Below, piece by piece: positions 56,144-64,000 of a stretch of DNA of 64,000 nt. Position numbers and translations under genes: made by a program. Where the stretch lies: NCBI GenBank assembly GCA_947561395.2, contig OX387192.1, positions 1,488,001-1,552,000 of the forward strand, in the 5' to 3' direction. How positions within the stretch are numbered: position 1 is the first letter of the stretch; the number at the start of each line of letters is the position of its first letter. Below the pieces are notes generated by a model. That model worked only from the letters and a program-made list of their open reading frames with translations, had not been told where the DNA came from and ran no database searches. Source of the DNA: Buxus sempervirens (taxonomy: Eukaryota; Streptophyta; Magnoliopsida; Buxales; Buxaceae).

Positions 56144-58421
56144 TGTAGACACCCCAAATTGCACAAACAATCATCAAAAATCATTATCTCCTTGAAAGCC
56201 AGCACAGAAATTGAAGAAAATGAATTTTCACCTGTATCCGGTAACGTAGACCGGATACAAGCTTTTCGTATCCGGTAACAGGTACCGGATACCAGCAGTG
56301 CTTAGTGTATCCGGTACCATGTACCGGATACCTTAAGGCCCTTTTGTATCCGGTCTGATATACCGGATACATTAAGTTTGCTTAAAATTAGGGTTTTCCG
56401 AGAGAAATCACTTGTTACCATCATGTCCCTCATTAAATGAGGGGAAATCTCGGAAACAACCCTAGGGTTAAGGTTGGAGGGTTCTAGACATTAAGTTGTG
56501 TCTACCAATGACCTTAGCCTTTGCCTATAAATAGGAGGCTTCTTTTCAAGCAAAGGACCAAGTTTTTGGAGATCAAAGAACTCCGAGTGAAGAAGGGAAC
56601 CGCTGCCGGATTGCTTCCAGAACCCCAGGTAAGCCTCAACCCTCATTTATTTTCTGTATTTAATTTATTAGATCTAGATCTCTTCTTCTACCTTTCTGTA
56701 GAATAAAGCCTCTTTTTGTGTGTGGAAATCCTTCCCTGGCTCAAAGTATCTCAAGACTCCCCTAGCCGTAAAACGTGAAGGCGGATCTAGGAGAAACGAG
56801 ACTGGGGATTGACCCTAGTGATAGAACCTATGTAGCATAAGGCTTTTTGAATGATTGAAAACCGTTCTATAATCAAAGTACCCTTGATTATCTCGAAGAA
56901 CCGTGTTTAACGGGGAGAGAGAACAGAGGGAAACGATAATGGAACGGAACCCTAGGCTATGCTAGAACCTATCTTGTTGAATCTATATGCATGATATGTT
57001 GTTGTATTAATCTTGCTTGGTTTTTCACTCTTGCACACATATTACACTTTTTGGTGAATAGGCTCACATTTGGGGATTTATTACATTCATTGTGATAAAT
57101 CTCCAATAAATGGCTTCAATCAAATTCTGGAGTGTTTTAAATGTTTTTCAAAGGTTTTGGATTCATCTCACACGAATCTCACACACTTTATAAATTTTCG
57201 GATTTGATTTTCTTCAAAAATGGCCTAACTGGACAGCACCTGTACCCTTACTTCGGATGCTCATAACTTCATCGTCCGGATGAATTTTGGAGCGATTCCA
57301 GAACCATGGGAAAGGTGAGGCTGTCTAGTTTATGTCCACCAAATTTCATAAAGTTCCATCCAACGGATTTTTGACACCTCTCTGTCGAAGTTAAGTGGAC
57401 AGTTCAGGTTCAAATACAGAACTTGTCACTTCGACGGAGCGCCATGTGTTCGTTTTAAGTCCGATTCGAATGATTTTTGTTTCTGAGTACTCCTTTATGA
57501 GTCTATTTTCAAATCCAGTTGGTTTCATAATTTTTGGATTCCATTTGAATTATTGGTAGCCGATTTACTCAAAACTGTTCATTTGTACTTTTCTGGGTAA
57601 ATCTGTGATCTTCGGGGCCTGTTCTGGAGACCTCCCAAGGCACATCCGAAGGGATTTTTGTATGAGGCTAGTTTCTTTTGAAAGATGGTCATACAGACTT
57701 CAATCACATCAAATTTCGTGGATTTTTATGGAGTGGATTTTTCTATGTAATTTCCCAAAGTTGCCCACTTATCACTTTTAAAAATCCCCAGCAGCAACTT
57801 CAAAGGAGCATAACTCCTAGGATTTTCATCGGAATGAAGTGAAATTTTGCATGAGACTCTTATTTACCCTAATCTTTCAAATGAATTTGGTTTGGTTCAA
57901 TTTAGAATTGGATTTGAATGATTTCAAGGCAAATGACATACTTTTTACCGAATTTTCCAGATTTGATTTAACTTGGTTTTAAGCAACTTGAGCTTTGGAT
58001 TTCCATCTTTTGAGATATTCCAGAAATGATATTGACATAAGAGAGGATCTAAAATCCATTTAGATCTTCATGTGAAAATATCATACATTAGTCCTTTTTC
58101 AAGGTTTTCTATGATTTTAGCAAGCTTTCTTTTTTTTTTGCATGAACATACACTTGGCAACCACTTTGCGTGGATGAATGGGGGTGCCTAACACCTTCCC
58201 CCGTTCATAATCTAATCCCCTTACCCATCTCTGGATTTGATTTTCAAGTAGGATTGTTTTTATCCTAGAATGTTTCTTTTGTCTCTTTCTTGCTTATTTT
58301 TGAACATTTTGGTGTCCATTCTCACCCCAAAATCATGAATGGTGGCGACTCTCCCATTTTTGCGATGAGCCCGTGTGTTGACGGAGGGATGATCATTCCG
58401 GTGATTTTCCCATGTCTCACA
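56144..58421 (+). repeat. 3' LTR of the Tat-type element
   Basis: It begins TGTAGACACCCC, ends CATGTCTCACA and is nearly identical to 34102-36383. Its array lacks 5 bp (AGGCC) in the first linker. TATA box at about 56526. Confidence 0.92.
56234..56370. promoter_or_regulatory. palindrome array in 3' LTR (four units)
   Basis: Perfect 25-bp units start at 56234, 56268, 56307 and 56346. The first interval is 34 bp because of a 5-bp deletion in the linker; the others are 39 bp. Confidence 0.9.
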
Positions 58422-58507
58422 AGGGGTGGCATGCATGGATGATGCCCATGCATGCCCATAGGAAACATCAATCATGAGCAAATCCTGATATTTGTGGATT
58501 GGTCCCT

Positions 58508-58700
58508 GATACTTTGGATATTTACAGATTTAGTCCATGATACTTTTGGATATTTACAGATTTAGTCCTTGATACTTTGGATATTTACAGATTTAGCCCC
58601 TGATACTTTGGATATTTACAGATTGGTCCCTGGGATATTTTCTCAAGTTTGGATATTTATGGATCTCGTCCCTGATACCCTTGGATATCTGCAGCTTTAC
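58508..58700 (+). repeat. 31-32-bp tandem repeat, about six copies
   Basis: The core GATACTTTGGATATTTACAG starts at 58508, 58539, 58571 and 58602, followed by decayed copies. It lies in the right part of the split solo LTR. Confidence 0.85.
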
Positions 58701-59192
58701 CCTTGAGATATTTTTCATTGATTTGGGTAATTACAGATTTAATCCCAGAGACCTTTTTGCTCTGCTGCTTGCCACGTGTGCAGACTTTTGCCACGTGTGC
58801 AGTTTTCCGGCACTGCTGCCTTAGAACTTCAACTGCTTACATCTTCTTCATCCGAACTCTGATTCAGGCAAACTTAGTTGCGTTAGAATCGTATCGGAGC
58901 CCTCTATCCATTGGCATAGGGTTAAGTAGTTGATTCGGGGTTTAGCAGAAAGTCAACTCTCTGCTCCCCTTCAAGTTTGACTAGCTCATAGATCCTTCAT
59001 CCGGACTTCGATTCCAGCAAACTCAGTTGCGTTAGAACCGTGTCGGGATTCTCTATCCATTGAGATAAAGCAAGGTGGTCAATTATCACTTGATCAAAAA
59101 GTCAATTTTTGCCCCCTCAGGGTTTGACTTTTCAGCTAGGGTTTTTATTTTTAGCATTTCCGGGGGTGCAAAAATGAGGTGCTTACACTCAA

Positions 59193-59661
59193 TATTGCTG
59201 TTGCAAGAGTACATTTGACGCGTGGAAAGTAGTAAAAGTCTTTTCCAACATGTCTTCATCGGTGATTTTTCACCACATAACTTCAAAAGTGAGTTGATTT
59301 TAAAGAGTGCAGAATAATACTCACTTACACTCTTGAAATGTTGCAACCTCAGGTGCAACCAATCATATCGAGCCTTTGGAAGGATGACGCACTTCTGGTG
59401 CTCATATCTTTCCTTCAAACTATTCCATAAAACAAGGGGATCTTTTACCGTGAGATATTCAGTTTTCAATTCCTCGTGAAGATGATGGCGAAGGAAAATC
59501 ATTGCCTTAGCACGATCCTACAGGGATGCTTCATTTCCTTCTTTAATAGTGTTTCCAAGGTTCATCGCATCAAGATGGATCTCAGCATCAAGGATCCAAG
59601 ATAAGTAATTTTTCCCAGAAATGTTGAGAGCAACAAATTCAAGTTTGCTAAGATTTGACAT
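59193..59661 (-). pseudogene. Copia gag, N-terminal half
   Basis: ATG at 59661 on the minus strand begins MSNLSKLEFVALNISGKNYL. The capsid-type domain continues with LRHHLHEELKTEYLTVKDP, WNSLKERYEHQK and YDWLHLRLQHFKSVSEYYSA. A stop lies at 59518-59520. The gene is cut at 59192 by the large solo LTR and continues at 31423. Role: structural particle protein. Confidence 0.85.
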
Positions 59662-59783
59662 TTTCTACAAATCAAAGTTATAAAGCATTTGTATCATATA
59701 TAAAATTCATTTCATAATCACAAACAAAATAACAGAAATACTTATAGTGACTTTTGAAAGAATGTTACTAGCTTTCAGATTTG

Positions 59784-59806
59784 GCAGAGACTCATGCTGA
59801 TAACTT
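59784..59806 (-). promoter_or_regulatory. primer binding site of the Copia relic
   Basis: The element strand reads AAGTTATCAGCATGAGTCTC next to the 5' LTR. This TTATCAGCA-type site is used by several plant Copia groups. Confidence 0.6.
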
Positions 59807-59808
59807 GT

Positions 59809-60144
59809 TGTAAAAGAAAGAGAATGGCAAGACAAGAAAGATTAGCAAGATAAGATAGACTCAAATGGAAGAGAAAATCAGATTCTCAGAACTCAAGATC
59901 ATTAACTAGTTAGCAAATTTGTGTGTTTTTATTCTGTACATCTCAAGACCCTTTTATAAATATGAAGAGGTGTATTGAAGAGGTGCATGTGGAATCCCAA
60001 GAGGTGCATGTTCAATCCCAAGAGGTTCTTGAAGAGGTGCATGTGGAATACCAAGAGGTGAAGAGGTGCATGTGGAATCCCAAGAGGTGAAGAGGTGCAT
60101 GTTCAATGTTTTCCAATGGCATCCATATTCAATGGATTCATACA
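59809..60144 (-). repeat. 5' LTR of Copia relic
   Basis: It begins TGTAAAAGAAAGAGAATGGC, ends GGATTCATACA and matches 24323-24651 with several indels in the GAGGTGCATGT repeat block. Confidence 0.8.
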
Positions 60145-60765
60145 ATGATGATTGTAATGATTTTATCTACTGTTGTGTTAGTAAGGTAATAATGATAATT
60201 ATGATGGTGGTGGTAAACTGGTAATGGTAATTTGGTGGTAACGATAAAAGAAGATGTGATTAATTTGATTCTAAAAAAGCATTAGAAAGCTTATTTTTGT
60301 CTTTAGAAGTCAAAATTTTCAGCTTCTAGAAACAAATGTAGCGTTTGGATTGTTTTTCCTAAAACCAATTTGAAAACTAAAAATTTTGGGATTTGTATTC
60401 AAAAGCAGAAAAGCTTTTTTTGAAAACGTTATCAAACAGCTTGTTAACATATTATAAATTTTATAATTAGGAGTTTGATAGAATTTTACTTTGATATTCA
60501 AAATTCAGCAATAAAAATGCTCATCACGAGTGTACCCCTTGGGAAGCGTGCTAAACGCATTGTGCAACTTCTCACAACCCAAAAAAAAAAACACTTCATC
60601 ACATTGTTAAGATACGTCAATAAAAGGGGTGTAATTGTCATAACAACTCAATTTTCTTCATTTAAAACTTAAGGAGTTTTGTAAATGTTCCTTCTACTAG
60701 TGATTTTAATATCCTTAGATCAACTTAAAGTTGCACAAATAGTGATATTTTAACGGCTCTTCATG

Positions 60766-60768
<3 letters not shown>
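60145..60768. other. intergenic sequence, no gene seen
   Basis: AT-rich, with a GGTGGTAA-type simple repeat near 60205-60245. A possible small MITE near 60339-60440 has ends AGCGTTTGGAT and TATCAAACAGC, but the inverted match is poor. Confidence 0.35.

Positions 60769-60851
<83 letters not shown>
60769..60851. repeat. (TA)n microsatellite
   Basis: About 41 uninterrupted AT units. Confidence 0.98.
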
Positions 60852-60855
<4 letters not shown>

Positions 60856-61166
60856 CCACAAGAATTGCAAAATCTTATGAACAACATAATATTCATGTGG
60901 AATTTATAGCTGAACAATTAAAGATTAGAGTTTCGTCTTGAAAGGAAATAAAAATGCTATTGAATTAACTGAATAAGCAGATACAAAAGGAATTTACATA
61001 CAAAGTGCTGGCATATCGACAAAAAGGAAATTGCACATGTCGAATGGATTAGAGAAGGTAGGGCTCCCCAACAAACCATTTTTCAAAGACATGGTCCAGA
61101 CTAAAAACTTTGATCAAGGTCAAAACTTTGACTAGTCAAACTTTCATAGTGAGAAGGGTGCTCATT
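60852..61166. other. intergenic sequence, no gene seen
   Basis: Nothing recognisable; it lies just before the second copy of the duplicated segment. Confidence 0.4.
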
Positions 61167-61625
61167 GGAGTGATTTCATGATTATGATATGTTCAAGGGC
61201 TAAGATTAGGGTGCTTACAATTCTTTTGGTTTACATTTGTTTTGATAAAAAAAAAATATCCAAAAAGCACATTTGGTAACATCAAAATCTAAAAAATAGA
61301 TTCGTTCAGGCTTGTTTACAGACAGTTGGTGTGTACAACTAGTCTTCGCTTCGGCTGGAGCTACTTATCAGGAAAACAGAAAGAAAAAGCTGGAGATATG
61401 AGAAAGCTCTGGCCGTTGAGATGTTCGAAGCACACAGTAAAACGGGGTCCTCATTCTTGTGGGTCCAACTAACGTAACGCATGGAACACGCGAACAAGGT
61501 CCAGGCTGTTGAGATGTTCGAAGCACATGGTAAAACGGGGTCCTCATTCTTGTGGGTCCAACTAACGTAACGCATGGAACACGCGAACAAGGTCCAGGAC
61601 TCTTAACGGAGATGCTCAACACTTT
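61167..61625. repeat. duplicated segment, copy 2, with 93-bp tandem duplication
   Basis: It matches 31-199, 9463-9541 and 15607-15745 in order, without the insertions present in copy 1. Within it, 61415-61507 and 61508-61600 are near-identical tandem copies (GTTGAGATGTTCGAAGCACA), where copy 1 has a single unit. Confidence 0.85.
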
Positions 61626-61629
61626 ACAA

Positions 61630-61868
61630 GGATTACAGTTTCGGTTTCGAGAAGCGTGTCGCCCATTGAAAAAAACGGCACGCCGGCGAAAAATCGTCGA
61701 AACCGCGGAAAAACGGCATTATTGAAATTTGACCGAAATTTCGCCGGCGTGCCGAAAATTTCGAAAAAACTTAGTTTTCGAATGCTGTTTGCAAAAAAAT
61801 GAGATTTTTTTCAATTTTGACGAAATTTCGCCGGCTTGTCGTCGGCGTACCGAAAATTTCGGGAGAAA
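61630..61868. repeat. CG-rich repeat region
   Basis: GAAATTTCGCCGGC and TGCCGAAAATTTCG recur in both orientations in an otherwise AT-rich setting. This block is absent from copy 1. Confidence 0.6.
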
Positions 61869-62215
61869 TCAAAGCTGAAGCAAACGAACTTCACACCTCT
61901 TTTTTTTTGCCGTTCTCCATAAAAGAACAAGAATCAAACTGATCACCCCAACGATCAAACATACAACTGCAATGATTAAGCCGACTAACCACTGCTTAGA
62001 TTTTCCTTCTTTCTCTTCGTTTTGTGGGAGTACTGGATCTAAATCGGAAGTAAAGTTCCATTTTTTGATCACCTGAACAGGGATAGCTCGGCCGGTCGAT
62101 CCCGAGAAGCCAATGATCACTTTTTCTGGTAGAACTCCTGCTAGATCCACTTTGTATGTAAGAGTCAAAGCTCCTTCATCGACTGGAAGTCTGGAACTTG
62201 TGGGTCTTTCAAGAA
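61869..62215 (-). pseudogene. fragment of an L-type lectin receptor kinase
   Basis: The minus strand reads LTYKVDLAGVLPEKVIIGFS, then a short stalk and a membrane segment (WLVGLIIAVVCLIVGVISLI) followed by basic residues. This is the end of a legume-lectin-type extracellular domain and the transmembrane part of a lectin receptor kinase. The kinase domain and most of the lectin domain are absent. The fragment lies between two parts of the duplicated segment and has no counterpart in copy 1. Confidence 0.75.
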
Positions 62216-62490
62216 AACATTGACATCTTAAGAGCTTCCCTTATATTCCGTCACCTTGTCAAGAACAGTAAAGATCCCTCTAGTCTACAGTGTCCACTAT
62301 ACAAAGTATGAGGGGTACTGACATTACGGCCAAAAAGTCATCCCCACCTGTCAAGTCCCTCAGAATTAAATTGAAAAAAAAGAAGGGGACTAACATTACG
62401 GGCAAAAAGGCCATCCCACCTGTCAAGATATTTCAGTATTGAACAAAAAAAATAAGTCTTTCTCGTGCCGCCGAAACTGAAAACAGCACG
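62216..62490. other. spacer with a short tandem duplication
   Basis: Two imperfect copies of a stretch of about 74 bp, containing AAAAAG-CATCCC-ACCTGTCAAG, lie near 62312 and 62386. No gene is seen. Confidence 0.5.
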
Positions 62491-62878
62491 GTTGGACAGT
62501 TGGATTTTGGCCCCTGATTTTCTGGGTTGTTTCCTGCTACTTAGATGTTCTCATTCTCTGAATGTTGAGAACTATAACTCAAGGATCTGTGATTTTTATG
62601 AGTTCATAAAGGTAACACTTATCACGGTTTGTATCAAGGAGGGAAGTTCTATTGAGTTCATGTTTCTTTGATTTGCTTCTATAGCTTCTTTTAATCAAAC
62701 TCTTGTGAATATTTCTTCCCATTTGATATATTGCCTAGTTGTTTGTAACTGGTACTGTTGTTTTGTCTCTCGTATGGGTGTCTTTGGCTGTTGACTATTT
62801 GCTTAGGAGATTGAAATTAAATTGATTTCTGGTACAATTTTCACCATCTTAAGTTCTTTCCACATGTCTGTGATGAGC

Positions 62879-64000
62879 ATGGAGAAAACAGGTCTTGTTA
62901 TTCTTATCCATGGCCTTGTATGGTTGTTGCAGACCAGTTTAATCTTTTGTGATCAGAGTGATCTACATTGCTTAAAAGAGATAAGAGATTCCCTGAAAGA
63001 CCCTAATAACTACCTGACCAGGTCATGGGATTTAAGCAAGACAACTGAAGGCCACATCTGTGGATTTAATGGGATTAAATGCTAGAATTCTGGGGAGAAC
63101 AAGGTCTAAAACATCCAGCTCTCGAACATGGGACTTGAGGGTCAATTCCCTCGAGGTTTCGAGAAGTGCAGAAGCTTGACTGGCTTGGATCTTTCAAGAA
63201 ACAAGCTCTCTGGACCCATCCCATCTGATATCTGTGAAAAGCTCCCATGGCTGACATCCCTTGATCTCTCTTCCAACAGTTACTCTGGTGAGATCCCTTC
63301 AAGCCTTGCAAATTGTAACTGTCTGAATACCCTTAAACTGGACAAGAACCAGTTACTGGACAGATCCCCGAGCAACTCTCCCAGCTTGCTCGGATAAAAG
63401 TTTTTGATGTTGCCAACAATTCCTTGTCAGGGCAGATCCCAGCTTCTGTGAGTGCAAAATTTCCACCCAGAGCTACGAGGGTAATCAGGGACTCTGTGGG
63501 TTTCCATTAAGTCCTTGTCAGGAATCTTCGTGGATCTCACATGCTTCATTCGTAAGTGGGTTTGTGGTTGGTTGGGTGATTACTACAGTTCTAGTTTTAC
63601 TTGCTGTTCTGCTTTTCTTTTTCGATAGATTGCCTCCAAAGAAGCTCCAAAGTCTGAAAATAAAAAGCAGAGGTAGCAACTCCAAGCCTAAAGAGAACAA
63701 AAACAAACAGATGCAAGGAAGAACACAGCAAAGCTTAGGAGGAAGCAAGAACAGCAAGGCAACTATCTCTCTTTCTCTATCTCTCTGCTTATTCTACTAT
63801 ACAGTATCTAAACCCAGAAATCAATGGCTTCCATTTTCATTATTTGTTAGTTTTAGCCAGGCTTAATTTATACTCTTGTCACTTTTATATATTTCCTTTT
63901 ACCTTATCACTTTACTAATGGAGAAGGTGGTTTGATTTCCAGATATCTATGTTGGAGAAATTAACTACACATCAGTCTAAAAGACCTCCAAAAGGCGACT
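62879..64000 (+). pseudogene. BIR1-like receptor kinase, second copy, decayed
   Basis: It aligns with 16269 onward and runs off the window end. The signal peptide and first repeats match, then TGG is TAG at 63083 and TTA is TAA at 63107. One-base losses shift the frame near 63350 and 63465, and a further deletion lies in exon 2 near 63970. The GC-AG intron (63759-63942) is kept. The receptor part still reads as leucine-rich repeats in pieces (LTGLDLSRNKLSGPIPSDIC). No functional protein is expected. It lies 46.6 kb from the intact copy in the same orientation; most of that distance is transposons. Confidence 0.88.

Larger units (their letters stand above)
34102..58421 (+). mobile_element. complete Tat/Ogre-type Gypsy retrotransposon with antisense genes
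   Basis: LTRs of about 2.28 kb (34102-36383 and 56144-58421) are nearly identical, with perfect target duplication AGGGG (34097-34101 and 58422-58426), tRNA-Arg-like primer site and 3' polypurine tract. Order: LTR, long leader, gag, protease, reverse transcriptase, RNase H, second RNase H, integrase, then two antisense spliced genes, then LTR. The second (archaeal-type) RNase H, the very large size and the extra antisense genes are hallmarks of the Tat lineage. A solo LTR of the same family (40688-42988) separates gag from protease. Without it the element is about 22 kb. Confidence 0.92.
31429..59187 (+). mobile_element. solo LTR of a Tat-like Gypsy family, split by a complete element
   Basis: It begins TGTGCACACCC and ends GGTGCTTACA, with a perfect 5-bp target duplication CTCAA (31424-31428 and 59188-59192). 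After removing the nested element (34102-58421 plus one AGGGG) about 3.4 kb remains, without coding domains, and it aligns at both ends with the solo LTR at 28302-30731. CTCAA lies in the Copia gag, whose frame runs on across it. Confidence 0.85.
24323..60144 (-). mobile_element. Copia retrotransposon relic, host of the large nested insertions
   Basis: Related LTRs of about 330 bp lie at 24323-24651 and 59809-60144, and the order on the minus strand is primer site, gag, protease, integrase, reverse transcriptase, RNase H. Several stops and frameshifts show it is dead. Two solo LTRs sit inside it (28302-30731 and 31429-59187), and taking them out restores a roughly 5.6 kb Copia element. The outer target duplication is not clear: ATAAT or GTTGT on the left, ATGAT on the right. 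Confidence 0.8.

Noticed and set aside
34102-58421. LTR-gag-LTR-pol-LTR read as two tandem elements sharing an LTR
   Set aside because: The middle LTR has its own perfect CATGG target duplication, and removing it restores one continuous gag-protease frame, so it is a separate insertion.
60339-60440. A MITE with AGCGTTTGGAT ends
   Set aside because: The inverted match of the ends is weak and no target duplication was found.
61869-62215. A small membrane protein gene
   Set aside because: The text matches the end of a lectin receptor ectodomain plus its membrane segment, without signal peptide or kinase, so it is a fragment.

Overview
The window is nuclear DNA of a flowering plant, most likely a dicot with a repeat-rich genome. 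The evidence is a spliced leucine-rich-repeat receptor kinase gene of the BIR1 type, plant retrotransposon lineages (Copia of the Sirevirus type, a second Copia, Gypsy of the Tat/Ogre type), and hAT, CACTA and Mutator-like DNA transposons with plant-type termini. I cannot name the species.

Backbone. Two direct copies of a duplicated segment frame the window. Copy 1 (from base 31 to at least 18303) ends in an apparently intact BIR1-like gene (16269-18303, one GC-AG intron). Copy 2 (from 61167 to the window end) carries a decayed paralogue (62879-64000) with stops and frameshifts. Copy 2 also preserves the empty sites of two insertions found in copy 1.

Left block (200-15606). A solo LTR of a Sirevirus-like family (200-9457, TSD GTTGG) was entered by a related Copia element in the opposite orientation (919-9383). 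That element lacks integrase and reverse transcriptase and was itself entered by a 2.2 kb solo LTR (5739-7972, TSD AGTAA). Next comes a small Mutator-like element (9542-15606) whose 22-bp minisatellite was split by a 4.8 kb CACTA element (10287-15096, TSD ATA).

Middle (18602-24322). This holds a hAT element carrying a fragment of an NSP2-like GRAS gene, a 5'-truncated LINE, retroelement remnants with tandem repeats, and two MITE-like elements.

Right block (24323-60144). A minus-strand Copia relic holds two large solo LTRs: 28302-30731 (TSD CATAC) and 31429-59187 (TSD CTCAA). The second is split by a complete 24.3 kb Tat/Ogre-type Gypsy element (34102-58421, TSD AGGGG). That element is in turn split exactly at its gag-pro seam by a solo LTR of its own family (40688-42988, TSD CATGG). 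It encodes gag, protease, reverse transcriptase with two RNase H domains, and integrase on the plus strand. On the minus strand, between pol and the 3' LTR, lie two spliced genes: a plant-mobile-domain protein with all seven exons in frame, and a DUF7745-like protein with one frameshift.

Most striking signal. The Tat element carries arrays of a 25-bp palindrome, GTATCCGGT-N7-ACCGGATAC, repeated at a 39-bp period (one linker in the 3' LTR is 5 bp shorter). Arrays sit upstream of the TATA box in all three LTRs, in the gag leader, directly upstream of the DUF7745-like gene and upstream of the mobile-domain gene: 22 sites in all. One site has changed both arms together and stayed palindromic. The host solo LTR has a diverged array with the same 25/39 geometry. 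The other solo LTR has a different palindrome (GCCCGT-N9-ACGGGC, 21 bp) at a 28-bp period. I know of no description of this. It looks like an element-specific control or RNA-structure system in which arm sequence changes while symmetry and phasing are kept.
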